Below, piece after piece: positions 12,106-23,507 of a stretch of DNA of 64,000 bases. The stretch covers positions 281,064,598-281,128,597 of the forward strand of contig CM062804.1 in assembly GCA_031772625.1 (NCBI GenBank), read 5' to 3'. The first letter of the stretch is position 1. The number at the start of each line of letters is the position of its first letter. Source of the DNA: Pinus tabuliformis. Its lineage: Eukaryota; Streptophyta; Pinopsida; Pinales; Pinaceae. The notes under the pieces were generated by a model. That model did no database searches. It was not told the origin of the DNA and worked only from the letters and a program-made list of their open reading frames with translations. The position numbers were made by a program, and so were the translations under genes.

Positions 12106-12289
12106 TCATGCCTGACTCGATGGGTGCGTTGGGGAGTCCTCAGGAGCCCTCTGTGCCCCAAAAATCTAGAGGTAGAAAAACAAATCTCTCAAAATCCCAC
12201 TTGAAATCCAAGTTGGACATAGCATATGGGAAACAACTTTCTTTACAAGGGGAACTTAGAGAAGTGCAGCCCCCTGAGGTGGTTTATAA

Positions 12290-12524
12290 ATTATCATCCC
12301 TTCCTTCAATTGTAAAGGTTTTTATAGCAGCCGTAAAAAGCTAGCCCTTATGGAATTATTCAAATATCTTTGTCAGAATATTATTTTTTCATAAGAAGCC
12401 CTACAGGATGGAGATGTGATGAAGGAATCTCTATGTAAAAGGATGCCTAGATGGTCATTTGTGACCTTGGGTGCCAAAGGAAGATCAAGGGGGCTTGTGG
12501 TGGGATGAAATGACAGAAACATAA
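12290..12524 (+). pseudogene. LINE ORF2, endonuclease N-terminal fragment
   Basis: The translation has the layout of a plant L1 apurinic-like endonuclease N terminus: a Phe-Lys-Tyr-Leu-Cys-Gln block, then Gln-Glu-type text degraded to a stop, Arg-Trp-Ser-Phe-Val, and Gly-Arg-Ser-Arg-Gly-Leu-Val-Val-Gly. The frame is broken by stops and ends at the LTR insertion; the rest of the endonuclease is at 24413-25095. Confidence 0.65.
12520..12524. repeat. Target-site duplication CATAA, left copy
   Basis: CATAA at 12520-12524 directly precedes the 5' LTR and is repeated at 24408-24412 just after the 3' LTR. The same pair flanks the unit 2 element (40196-40200 and 57955-57959), so both copies descend from one insertion event. 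Confidence 0.85.
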
Positions 12525-12702
12525 CGTTGGGCACGAGATCCCCCAAGGGAATTTTTGGGGCTTAGAGCCCAGATTTTGGTCAGAAATTCTAACTTTGATG
12601 TAAAGACTCCACATTTTGTGGGCGTGAAGTGCATAGCTTGTAAATGAGTCATAGTGTTGTCCAACCTTAATTTTGTAATGTAATTTCAGCTATATAGATC
12701 TA

Positions 12703-12724
12703 CCCATGGTCTACAGACCATGGG
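12703..12724. repeat. 9-bp perfect palindromic arm pair in LTR U3
   Basis: CCCATGGTC, a 4-bp spacer, then GACCATGGG. The pair lies 4 bp upstream of the TATA box. The unit 2 copy is slightly degraded (CCCATGGTC ... AACCATGGG near 40379-40400). Both 3' LTRs have lost it. Confidence 0.8.
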
Positions 12725-12728
12725 ATTG

Positions 12729-12737
12729 TATAAATAG
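12729..12737 (+). promoter_or_regulatory. LTR TATA box (TATAAATAG)
   Basis: TATAAATAG followed by 'agcgagg' is a strong plant TATA match, placed about 200 bp into the LTR and about 220 bp before the AATAAA at 12955. This is the layout expected of U3-R. In unit 2 the match is at 40405-40413. It is deleted from both 3' LTRs. Confidence 0.7.
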
Positions 12738-12954
12738 AGCGAGGATCTAACTCTAAATCAATAATGGAAAAAATAAGAAAAACCTAAGGATGAATAGTTG
12801 AGTTGTATCTAGAGCTTAAAGCCTAGTTTGAGTCGTAGAGTAGGAGAAGGCTCTGCAGTTGAGTGCATAGAGGCCTAGTAGTTTGTAGCTGAGTGCGCGG
12901 ACCCCTGCAACTAAATGCGCAAGGCGAGTCGAGTTTGTAATAGTTGAAAGCATT

Positions 12955-12960
12955 AATAAA
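12955..12960 (+). terminator. LTR polyadenylation signal AATAAA
   Basis: AATAAA within 'cattaataaagagaag', conserved in all four LTR copies of this family in the window, downstream of the TATA box where an R-region poly(A) signal is expected. Confidence 0.5.
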
Positions 12961-13487
12961 GAGAAGTTTTATACCATTCCTGTGTATTTATTTTATGTTT
13001 TCTGCATTGAATGCATTGGGTATGAATTGCATTTCTACTATTTATATGATGCACAAACATATGTGACTGTGTTAATTCAGTGAATGTGGGATAAAGTATC
13101 TATTTACTCGAAGTTAACTAATATCTTTAAGAAGATAAGTAAGATCCGTGGTATAGTTTGGGGAAATAGCACATATCGTTGCCATAATAGCGTGAAAGCA
13201 CCTCAGCCCCTGGTTAGGGCTGCGCGAAGGTGATTATAATAGATCACAAAGGTCTCACAGGTCAGCACAATGCGCGAAGTGACCTGCACATAGGTAGGCA
13301 TAGTTGGACTAAATCGACACCTCAGACATCTCGAGGGTGTGGAAACTTGGTTCCAACATCCCCCCATACTACTTCGGGTGAGACTTCAGTCCACACCCCA
13401 TGGGCTGATGGCGAAAGGGCTAGTAGTGTAGGGATTTTTTTGGCTAAATAACTTTGAACCTGGGTCAGGCCCCATCAAGCCAACAAA

Positions 13488-13505
13488 TGGTTCCATTTTC
13501 GGGAC
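13488..13505 (+). other. Primer-binding site of gypsy element (unit 1)
   Basis: TGGTTCCATTTTCGGGAC begins 2 bp after the 5' LTR. It resembles the tRNA-Asp-type primer site TGGCGCCGTTGTCGGG common in large plant gypsy elements, with some mismatches. The unit 2 copy at 41164 reads TGGTTCCATTGTCGGGAC and is the closer match. Confidence 0.6.
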
Positions 13506-13573
13506 CGAATTTGCGTGAGATATGTCTAATGTTGTATCATTGGAATCCAACTAAGAAGGAAATTTAAGGTTGG

Positions 13574-15450
13574 TTGGAAAAAATAGTTCACGAGTTCGCA
13601 GCGCAGGAAAATAGGAACCCACGACTACCAAAAGAAGATTGGTTAGACTACTACCTGTACACAGAGATCCACAAAATTTTCTTCACGTCTTTCCCTACTA
13701 AGTTGTACGAGTGGATCGCAAAGCTAGCAGATAGCCAAGGAAGGTGGAAACTCAAAAATCCTATTGTGTGGACCCTAGAATTAGTAAGAAGGTTGGAATA
13801 ATCAGAGGATAAGATCACGTGCTCCGATGATCATTGGCTCAATCGGATTATAGGAGGATTCATTACAGAGTTCGTGGTCGACACCTCAGTCAACTATAGC
13901 GAGGCATAGCAACACTTTCTCAAAGGACCACGAGGTAAGTATGTAAAGTCTTTGAATACTTGGATTAAAATGCTATTGTGCGAAAAGAGGGTTATGCAGT
14001 TACCTTGATGTTTGGGGCTACGTGAAGTGGAAAAACTTATAAGAACGAAGGAAATACGTGACCAGAAACTAGCCTCCTGATTTCACCTCCACGAGGGGAT
14101 GAGGAAGAGCTCATGAAGGTCTTGCCATGAAGTGCGATCCATTTGATAAGAAAAATAATTCTGTGAATACAACCCCCACCCACACATACACCAACTTCAC
14201 CGCCATCACCTCCATCTTCACCCGTACCACCTCCGCCACCACCGCAATTCAATATGGCAAGCACAGTGAAGTTGCATGTGTTCAAGAGATTGGGAAATGA
14301 TGATCCATACCAATTTTGGTTCATTGTAAGAGCCATATGGGAAGCACAAGGAGTTACAGATGAAAATATAAATAAAGCGACATTGGTTAGTGCCCTACAG
14401 GACCGTGCATTGACATAGTATATTAAGCACTCCAATGATAATCCAAATGCAGGAATCACGAATATCCAAGTAGCACTAAACAGAGGATTTAACATGCCGA
14501 AGTCTGAAGCGCAGTCGATCATTAGATTCAAATAGATTACGATGCTACCAGGCGAGACTCCTTGGGAGTTGGATCAGAGGCTGAAGTGTACGATTCACAA
14601 AGCTAATATGAATCTGACGGATGGACAACATAGTGAATGGTTTGTAGCGTCACTAAAACCACATCTGAGGAGTGCGCTATCACAATAGAAGTGAACGACT
14701 CAAGCAGAGGGCTTATAGTTCACGACGATGTTGCATGAGACCCTGAAGTAGGATCCTAACTTAAGAGTTCAGCAGATCCACACCGAGCTGAAGAATCTAT
14801 GCTTGGAGATGTAGAGTCTAAAGCAGGATAGGATGGCTCGACCAGAAGTGTGCGAAGAGGTGTGGCATGTAAAATGAAAAGGTCAAGGTCATGACAAGGA
14901 GAATTGCCCGATTTTCACAAATTACTTGGCAGCAGGAGCACCGATGCCATTAAGGTTGGAAGTGAAAGTAGGACCTAGCACGGTGCCTGCTTTTTGGTGC
15001 CCGATTTGTCAAATAGTTGGAAAACATGCTACGCACAATTTCCATTTCTTACAGAAGTATACACAAAATTCGCAGCAATTGTTCTGCAACTTTTGTAGGT
15101 CGATGGGACACGATGAGCACACTTGTAGAAGCTATGAGTTGATGATGGATAGAACTCCCACCTACAGAGTTCAGGTCAAATCGCTACCCCTAGACTAGAA
15201 TGAAGGAGTGGCGCAAATAGGATTCCAAGGGCATGGATGAGGCCGAGGCAGAGGGGAACTTAGAAGAGGTCACGAACAGTTGATATGCTACAATTGCAGA
15301 GGGTCAGGACATTATGCTCATGATTGTACAAACCCAATGTGACCGTTATGTTTGTATTGCAACTTGTTTGATCATGAGACCGAAGATTTTCCTACACTAA
15401 TAGCTAGGATACGCGACAAAGGAGCACTACTGCCTCCCCCGACTTAGAAC
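13574..15450 (+). pseudogene. gag of 11.9 kb gypsy element (unit 1), with a zinc-knuckle array
   Basis: Gag forms the particle that packages element RNA. An N-terminal block runs 13574-13801 and continues past stops. A capsid-like domain follows at 14254-14690 (Leu-His-Val-Phe-Lys-Arg-Leu-Gly, later Leu-Pro-Gly-Glu-Thr-Pro-Trp-Glu-Leu-Asp-Gln-Arg, then Glu-Trp-Phe-Val-Ala-Ser-Leu). From about 14860 there is an array of Cys/His knuckles: Gly-His-Asp-Lys-Glu-Asn-Cys; Cys-Pro-Ile-Cys; Cys-Asn-Phe-Cys-X4-His-X4-Cys; Cys-Tyr-Asn-Cys-X4-His-X4-Cys; and a degenerate Cys-X2-Cys...His motif. An Arg/Gly-rich linker sits before the fourth. Several in-frame TAG and TGA stops make it non-functional. Confidence 0.75.
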
Positions 15451-15624
15451 CTACAGATGATGAGGTCTAAGCTGCGCGAGGAAGACCCAAATGTAAACAT
15501 TGTGCTCCGAAGTGCAATCGTGACGGGAGATGACAAAAGAAAACAACTAGAGGATAGTACTTGGGTTTGCAAAGCTCCGGCGAAGGAAGCAGAGTTTGAT
15601 TTGTAGCGTGCTTGGGAAACCTTC

Positions 15625-18600
15625 ATGGAAGCTAAGAAGAGCTTCGCTGATGCCTCCACTTTAGGAAGAAAATATCGACCAGAGTCGGAGATGGACCCAT
15701 CCATGCTCACAACATTCCTAGAAACATGTATGAAGCTACTATGCGACAGTAAGGTGGTAAAAGGGTTACAAGAACTCATTAATAGATGTGTTGGGACAGC
15801 GCTAGGAGAACCGCATGTAGTCCAGAATATCGGAAAACATAAGACAAGAATGGGAAGAGAAATGAGACTAACCGCGAAAATTGGAGAATATGAAATGGAC
15901 CAAGTAATTCTGGATTTAGGGTCGTATGCAAAAGTTCTGTTGAATCAGACATGGGAGCGAATGGGGAGACCTACGCTGCAATGGTCTCCTATTCAACTAT
16001 GAATGGTGAACCAACATAAAATAATACCATGCGGTGATTATAGGGCATAACCGTGGACATTGAGGGAGCGAGTGCGCTAGTAGACTTTGAAAGTGATAGA
16101 GATTGTTGATGACAGCAATCCCTACCCCACGCTACTAGGAACCGATTGGGCCACAGACATGAATAGGGTGATTAATCTGAAGAAGCACAAGATGATTTTT
16201 GAGAAGAAGTCACTACACATAGTTATACGCCTGGGCCCTGCGGAAGGATCACGCTATACAAAGCGAGTGCGCGACTATGAAAGTGATGATGATTTGGACT
16301 GCATCTATAAGGTAACAATGAAAAACCAGCAGTGGGTGAATCCCACTATGGATGGGTGGATTGCATGGGAGCACGAAATCTCCTGTACATCAGATTCAGA
16401 TGAGGAGACAGAGCGATGGAAAAATTGGTTACATGAGGTAACTACACTGAATTGTAATATGATGACAAGGTCGATGCGTTGTGTATCAACAGAAGTAAGA
16501 GACTTGCCTACTTATGACAGCCTAAGTGAGATAGACAACTTCTTGAATAAATTCAAAAAGGAGGTGCCGAAAAAACAATGCTTCCAAGCCTTGGATTGGC
16601 TATTGTGCGCTATGCCCACGAGGTGGTGGGGTACGCACAAAGGGAGCTTTGACGACTAGTGCGAGTGTAGGGGAATGATGTGCTTACGATTTGGGAAGCC
16701 TAGGGTGTGACTGACAGATATGTACAATGGGCAGGATGATCCGTGCACACATCTGGCCAAATGGGCGCAGGCTTATGGGGAGAAGCCACAGCCTGAGTGC
16801 GTACACCTGTTCTATCATACTTTGGATGTTTTACTAATGAACTGGTATATAGAAACAGAGCTCCAGCACGGGACAGGTGAATGGGATGTTCTACGTGAAG
16901 GGTTCGTGATGACCTTCAGTTTTGAGGATGAGTGGGACCATATTGATGAAGCGTTACAAGAGGTAAAAGAAGCCATCTTTAGGATACCATAGGAGCCAGT
17001 AGAATCGATTCAGCTTGAATGGGCTACTCAGTTGAAGTGCGTGCTGGAATATTATAATGTAATTGTTGAAGAAGAAGACAAATATCCGTGGAAAATTAAC
17101 ATTCACGAAACTGAAGGCCACCGCAAGGTTCAAGGACCACGAATAGAGAACCTTGACATAACCACGCTGGTGAAGACTAAGCAGGTGAATATTGGTACGG
17201 AGGTGGAACCTAAAATTGCAAAGATTAAAGACTATTGGGATGGCCCGATGGTGGATAAGGTCATTGAATTACTCCGCAAATATCATGACCTATTCTTGAC
17301 CAAGTTTATGGATTTGAAGGGAATAATCAGAGATTTAGGGGTAATGAAGATCACATTAAAACCTGACGCGAAGCCAATTAAGTAGAGGTTATATCGCTTA
17401 AATTCGAAATATAAGGAGAAGGTTCATGTAGAACTAGACAAGATGCTCGCGACAGGCATCATCGAGCCCATGGATGAATCTAATTGGGTAAGTCCAATGG
17501 TGGTACAAGAGAAGAATCAGCTGGAAGAAATAAGAATATACGTGGATCTTAGAAATTTGAACAACGCGTGTGTACATGATCCATTCCCAACTCCGTTCAT
17601 AGATGAGGTGTTGGACAATGTAGGCAGTTAGGAAGCATATTCTTTCACTGATGGGTTCTCAAGGTACCACCAAATCAAAATCGTGTGAGAAGATAGGAGC
17701 AAGACAACCTTCGTGACTGAGCAGGGTTGCTTTCAACATATTGTCATGCCATTTGGATTGAAGAATGCCCTTGCTATCTTTTTATGCGTAATTGTTGTGA
17801 CGTTGAGGGAATATATTCATAAGTTCTTGGAGGTCTATTTTGATGATTAGACTGTATTTGGGCTGGTTAGGTGCCATGTAGAAAACCTGTGCTTGATGGT
17901 GGATACATGTTGAAGATTCCAAATCATGCTCAACATCAAAAAGTGTATGTTCCTCATTCCTTTTGGGAACCTGTTGGGGCATGTGGTTAGTAGACAAGGG
18001 TTGATGGTAGACCCCGTGAAAATCGCAATGATTCTGAATTTGTAAGCTTCGTAGGGTGTGAAACAGTTGCACGCTACTCTAGGGCAGACTGGGTACTACA
18101 AGAAGTTCATCAAAATCTATGCCTAGATCACCATGCTGATGGAAAAGCTATTGAAATAGGATATCACGTTCTGCTGGAACAATTACTTTAAGGAAAGCCT
18201 GGATGTATTGAAAGAAAAGATGGTCACTGTGTCGATTCTGGTCTTCCCAAACTGGAAGAAAGATTTTTATGTCCATCTTGACGTGTCGAGCACAGCATTG
18301 GGGGAAGTACTAACACAAGAGGATGGAGAAGGCTTGGATCACCTTATCACAGTCACCAGTTGCAGATTATATAAAGCAAAAAAGAATTATTCCACCATTA
18401 AATGCGAGGGACTAGCTATGGTGTATGCGCTCCAGGAGTATTGACACTAATTTCTAGGGGGACACTTCAAGATGTATACAGATCATTCTGCATTGAAATA
18501 CTTGGTCAATAAGCCTGTGTTGGGAGGCGCATATGCAGATGGCTTTTATTATTCCAAGAATATTATTTTGAAGTTGTTGTGAATCGTGGACGATTAAACG

Positions 18601-19962
18601 CGGGACCAGATCACCTGTTGCGCATTGAGACGGGAGAGGAACCTACTAATTTGGAGGAAGGATTACCTGACGCATAGCTCTTAGGTGTGCGCATAGCAGA
18701 TAGAAATTTTGAATATATAATTCACTTTCTCACAAATGGAACTGCGCTGAAAGCGTACTCTATCAAGCAAAAGAAGGAACTAGTGGTGTGCACGACAGAT
18801 TTCTCTTTCATTGCAGGGCACATATATAAGATGGGGAATGATGAGATACTATGAAGGTATGTACCTGAATTTGAATGAAGCAATATCCTCACAGACGCTC
18901 ATGGGGGCGCTGCAAGAGGAAATTTTGTAGGGAGAGCGACCGCGCAGAAGATTCTCCATGCAGGGTTGTGGTGGCTAACCCTTCATCAATATTCAAAAGC
19001 ACATTACAAGGCCCGTGATTTATGACAAAGAACGAGTAAACCATCACAGAGGGATGAGATGCCTTTGAATCCACAAATGACATTGCAGCCTTTTGAAAAG
19101 TGGGTGATCGACTTTGTAGGACCTATTAAACGTCAGGGAAAGACAAGCGCAAGATATATTATCACTATGACAGAGTACCTGACTTGTTGGGCAAAAGCGT
19201 AGCCGGTAAAAGATTGCATGGTCGCAACGACCGCAAAGTTTCTGTTTGAACACGTATTGACATGATTTGGATGTACGAAGATCTTGATGAACGATTGTGC
19301 TACACATTTCCTGAACGAGAAAATCAGCGCGCTGATAGAAAAGTTTCAGGTGTATCATCAGAAAAGCACACCGTATCACCTATAAGCTAATGGGACAGTA
19401 GAAGCGTTTAACAAAGCACTGGAGACTACGCTAACCAAGGTATGCAATGCACAACAAATTGATTGGGACCTGTACGTACCCGCAGTATTATGGGCTTATA
19501 GGACGACATACAAGAAACTGACGGGACAGACACCTTTCTGGCTTGTTTATCGAGTGGAAGTTGTAATGCCTATGGAGCACATCATGCCTACTCTGCGCAT
19601 AGTGGCGCTCACAGGTATGACAGACCATGGAACCCTAGAGGAGAGGCTCACGTAGTTGGAGGAGCTCAAAGAAGAACGACTTTTGCTTGGATTTCACCAG
19701 CAGGTACAAAAGTAGCATGAAAAGGTCTAGCATGATCAACATATTAAGTTACACACGTTCAAGGCAAATGATTTGGTGTTTCTATATGATAGTAATTTTG
19801 ATAAATTTTTGGGGAAACTCAAAATGCATTAGCTAGGAGCATATGTTATTAAGGAAATCATAGATGTTGGCGCAGTGTAGTTGGTAAAGTTAAATGGAGA
19901 CCTCTTCCCAAGAAAAGTCAATGGCAGTCGTTTGAAGCTATACACATGTGGCTCAACCATCT
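15625..19962 (+). pseudogene. pol of 11.9 kb gypsy element (unit 1): protease, RT, RNase H, integrase
   Basis: The order is: protease (about 15865-16002, Leu-Asp-Leu-Gly-Ser around the catalytic Asp); a gag-like linker (16090-17060); reverse transcriptase (17390-18150, with Val-Asp-Leu-Arg-Asn-Leu-Asn, Met-Pro-Phe-Gly-Leu-Lys-Asn-Ala, and the active-site Tyr-Phe-Asp-Asp followed by a stop); RNase H (18240-18640, Val-His-Leu-Asp-Val-Ser-Ser, Thr-Asp-His-Ser-Ala-Leu-Lys-Tyr); integrase (18860-19700, Phe-Val-Gly-Pro-Ile start of the DDE core, His-Gln-Lys-Ser-Thr-Pro-Tyr-His, Asn-Gly-Thr-Val-Glu-Ala-Phe-Asn); and a GPY/F-like C-terminal region ending at 19962. Many stops and some frameshifts interrupt it. 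Unit 2 carries the same gene split by a nested element. Confidence 0.85.
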
Positions 19963-20253
19963 GACTAGCCGTAGGAAGCACAATCTTAGTGCTCCAGGCA
20001 ACTAAAAGGAGGTGCAGGACTATAAACTACTCTACCCGTGAACTGCGTGATGACAGGAATGCGCACAGTAGCGAAGTGTCACAGGGTCTGCGATAGCATA
20101 CCGCGGGTTGGCTGGAAAGTGGTCATTACAGTCACTATTCACGATGTGATTCATGGTTTGAGACCAAATGGAGTGGGCAGCAAGCATTTAAGGTGAACTT
20201 TATGGGCTAGATTTGGGAAACTCTACCGCCAAGGGAGCATTAATGGACCGAAA

Positions 20254-20643
20254 ATGGGGGGAAGAATCAAATTTGAATTCAAAAGGTGCTATAAATTGCA
20301 AAGGGATGCCCAACAAACAACACTTGGCCATTTAAGAATTGAGTTGTTGCACACCTAGAGATTCATGAACCCAGATTTGTTTGATCTTTTGAAGTCAAAG
20401 GAATTGTTTAAGCACTTACCCAAGCCGTTGAGAGAATTATGGAATAGTAGTATGGCAGTGCCTAAGGAAGCCATGGATACCGGAGCAATGACCGCTGAGT
20501 AGACCGCACAGGCCCTGACTGTAGGTGAAGCCCCAGAAAGTGTCGAGATAGTTACAGAAATCCCTAAATCGCCATGCACGTTGAGACCCAGAAAGGCAAG
20601 CAGCCTATGGTATCGGTGTGCGTGTCCCCCAGGAATCCATTAA
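20254..20643 (+). pseudogene. 129-codon ORF after pol (unit 1 copy, two internal stops)
   Basis: The frame runs from ATG 20254 to TAA at 20641-20643 and has the same start, stop and length as the open copy in unit 2 (53804-54193). It begins with a basic Lys-Phe-Glu-Phe-Lys-Arg stretch, passes a Leu-rich helix (Asp-Leu-Phe-Asp-Leu-Leu) and ends in Arg-Pro-Arg-Lys-Ala. In this unit TAG at 20356 replaces a CAG and TAG at 20500 replaces GAG. I do not recognise a domain. Confidence 0.5.
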
Positions 20644-20657
20644 GAACGAGGCTCACC

Positions 20658-23472
20658 ATGGAAGAAAAGGGGAAGGCGATCAATTTGGAAGCCGATGAGG
20701 AGGAGGAAGACTTTGAAGAAATCCTGGTAGAGTAGGAAGATGACGTAGAGATGGAGGTGGAAACCCATGGTGCGGACCCTCTGACCAGGTTGCCTGTGTA
20801 TGTTCCTCCATAGAAGGGGAAAGCAAGGGTGCCCAAGGACCTAGATGAGAGCAAGAGCTCTCTGCAAACGTCGCTACTCACTGACGACACCATTTTTGAT
20901 GGAGCACACTTAGAGTGAGTATCGACATTAAAATTTGAGGACTGGGATATCGTGGACCACGAGAAATTCCCACATTTGGTAACCATGCAGCTCATGCGCC
21001 AAAACAAAAACACACCGCCGAGAGTTATAGAGTTGGAGTCGCGCTAGTGGTTGCGAGGTGTAGAGAAAGCAGGATTGTTAAACATGCTCTAGGTGACGCA
21101 TTACCATCACGCCCCATTGACTATTTTGTTCATCAGGCGACTGCTCTGCCTGGTGCATGATGGGTGTTTGTGGTTGGAGGAGCCCATCCCCATCACAGAT
21201 CATCTGATTCACAAAATTACCCAGATCCCTTGTAAAGGGGAGGATCCAACAAATATCTCAGAGGGTAAAAGTGATGATTTTGTCATCACAGAGGCCATGA
21301 AGAAAAAGTTGAAGCTGGAGAAGAAGAAAAGAGGGTACACGATCTTTAGCATCAACAATGCGGTGGTCAAAGTCACGACACAGATACTGGCTGGGAATGT
21401 TATGCGGGAGTGCCACGTGGATGAGGTGCCCACACTAGTGGTTGCGCTTGTCATGCAATGCGCAGAAGGGGTCCAGTTTAACTGGGAAGACTACCTGTGC
21501 ATAGAGTTCCTGGAGAACTGTCGCGAGGTACACGAGCAGGGGAAAACTTTCCACTATGCATGGCTTCTACTATCCATAGTGCTGGTGGCTTGGGAATTTC
21601 CTGAGGACAGCCAGTTCACAGCGATTGCATAGGATCTTCCAAAGGCAGCGAAGTACGCTTCACTGTGAGAAACTAGAGATGCATAGAGGATCAGAGACAG
21701 CAAGATATTCTGGGTGTTCATGGAGATGAACATCAGAATAGGGATTATCCGCAAGCCACGGTTATCACCCACAGTTTATAACAGTCTGCAGAGCTTCACG
21801 GAGTTCAAGGCAGGCTTTCACCACATGTACATTAGGGCAAGGAAGGACCCCAAGAATCCATGGAAGGAGCTACCTTATCTGGTGATAAACAATGTCATAT
21901 TCACTATCCTTGATTCGTGGTCACCAGAGTGGTGCACTCCAGCCAGCTCTATGGTGGAAGCAGAGAATTCCGTTTCACAGAGGAAAAAGGAGGAGGAAAA
22001 ACTACAGATGGTGTAGTTGGCAGAAAAGAGAAGCAATGAAGTAGCAGCGACCAAGGTGCAGGAGGTGCGCAATGCTGCGAAGGCGGAAAAAGAGCAGTAG
22101 AAGGCAGTAGAGAAGGAGTGCAAAGGCTAGAAGTTGCCTTCGCCTGAACAAGAAATGGATCTAGAGGAAGGTGGCGTGGACCCACAGACGGTGTCCACAC
22201 AGTTGAAACAGCATTGCCAAGAGAGCAGGTAGGGTTGCAGAAGAAGTCGAAGGCCTCAAAGACTTCTTTCGACCCGGTCATCCTCATTGAGGGGGATCTA
22301 CATGACACTAGGGAGACGGTGAGGGACGTCACCGCGGAGGCCCTCCAACAGTTTGCAGAGGAACACCATATGGTGTTCGGGCCCTCCCAGTCCAGATACA
22401 GGAGTTGCAGGTGCACACTCCACAGGCTGGTACTATGTCAACCAATCTCGCACTAGGAATGGCAGTGACTAAGGAAATGTTGCACGTTCGCATGACCAAC
22501 ACCATAGTACTACTAAAGGGAGCACTTGTGATAGAAAATGAGGCCAACAGGCCTATGGTCAGCCGATTAAAGGGGATCGAGATAAACATGGTTGCGCTCC
22601 GGGAGATGCTCTATGTTTTGCAGGAGGGAGTTACTGCAGAACTGCGATCCAGGAAGGGTCATGTGCTCAAGGTCATGAGCAAGCATCGCATCAACATCAA
22701 ACAGTTGAGCCTGCAGCATGGCAAGGTAGTGGCGCAGAACCGACAGATTATGTAGGTGGTCGACGAAGCTTGGCAGATGGTCCCAGAGTTGGCCATCCAA
22801 GCAGAGGAACCAACAAAGGCGCACATCTAGAAACTAGCAGCAGGGGTGCTCGAGGCTAAGGAAGAGATGGCCAAGGTTTAGCTGGAGCTAAACCTTTAGA
22901 TAACCAAGCTACAATTGAAGGCATAGCCTTCAATGCTGCCGGAGGTTAAGGAACAACTCTCCAGCGCAATTACAACGGCCATAGTAGAGGTCAACAACGT
23001 AGTGAAAGACTACACCAGGCTATTTAAAGAGTCATTCGAGGTTCTCACCATTCTACAGGAGGACCCGAACATACAACACTTAGAAACAGAGGCACGCGAG
23101 CTGCAGTAGAAATATGATGAGATAAAAGGGACTGCGCAGATAGTTTCCCTTACACAAAGGCTCACGCGGATGCAAAAGGAAAAAGCGCTCAAGGAGTAGG
23201 TGGATTTTTCTCGACACAAGGAAGCCATTCTGAAGGCACACGTACATCCATGGATTGATGAGGCATTCGTCATTACATCCGCTATTGAATCAAATCTCAC
23301 ACAAATGTAGGGCACATAGGAACAGGTTCAGGGAAGTATTTTAGTTACAGCGGTTTCTGAACAATGCATCGAGGAAGTGCAACAGGAAGCCGCTGAGTGC
23401 ACTGTCGATCTTGCAGTGGTCCAAGTAGAATTGGTAGGTCTTCAATCAAAGATATCCGCACTGATAGAGTGA
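20658..23472 (+). pseudogene. Large 3' ORF of gypsy element (~938 codons ancestrally), unit 1 copy
   Basis: From ATG 20658 the translation has an acidic N-terminal run (Glu-Glu-Glu-Glu-Asp-Phe-Glu-Glu). A globular domain follows at about 20930-22016, including Phe-Glu-Asp-Trp-Asp, Leu-Val-His-Asp-Gly-Cys-Leu-Trp-Leu-Glu-Glu-Pro-Ile-Pro-Ile-Thr, Ala-Glu-Gly-Val-Gln-Phe-Asn-Trp, and Val-Phe-Met-Glu-Met-Asn-Ile. After that come a Lys/Glu-rich helical stretch and a long predicted coiled coil to the end. It is not reverse transcriptase, integrase or a recognisable env; no signal peptide or membrane anchor is seen. A 1-bp loss near 22217 ('ttgccaag' versus 'ttgcccaag' in unit 2) and many TAG stops break it. 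The function is unknown. The layout resembles the accessory 3' ORFs of large plant gypsy elements. Confidence 0.6.
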
Positions 23473-23507
23473 CTTGAGGGTGAGTCACGATGTTTGTGTT
23501 GGGGGCT

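Larger units (their letters stand above)
9801..12524 (+). mobile_element. L1-type LINE, 5' half (interrupted at 12524)
   Basis: This is the 5' part of a plant L1-like non-LTR retrotransposon: ORF1 with a DUF4283-type domain and a zinc knuckle, then the beginning of the ORF2 endonuclease. It stops at 12524 because an 11.9 kb LTR retrotransposon was inserted; the same reading continues at 24413 (Leu-Leu-Asn-Ser-Trp-Glu). The exact 5' end and the target-site duplication of the LINE were not resolved. The homologue in unit 2 is 37410-40200. Confidence 0.75.
12525..13485 (+). repeat. 5' LTR of 11.9 kb gypsy element (unit 1)
   Basis: It starts CGTTGGGC (the 3' LTR has TGTTGGGC, so the first base is mutated) and ends GCCAACA, giving TGTTGG/CCAACA termini. 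It is 961 bp long. It contains a hairpin and TATA box near 12703-12737 and AATAAA at 12955-12960. The 3' LTR lacks 61 bp that include the TATA box. Confidence 0.9.

Noticed and set aside
14037-14531. 164-codon minus-strand frame with a Gly-rich run
   Set aside because: Antisense to the Pro-rich linker of gag; the Gly run mirrors CC-rich Pro codons.
20564-21013. 149-codon Ser-rich minus-strand frame
   Set aside because: Antisense shadow of the acidic N-terminal part of the large 3' ORF; Ser-rich because it is the reverse complement of Glu/Asp codons.
20254-23472. Envelope-like gene
   Set aside because: No signal peptide, transmembrane segment or furin-like site was visible; the coiled coil alone is not enough to call an envelope protein.
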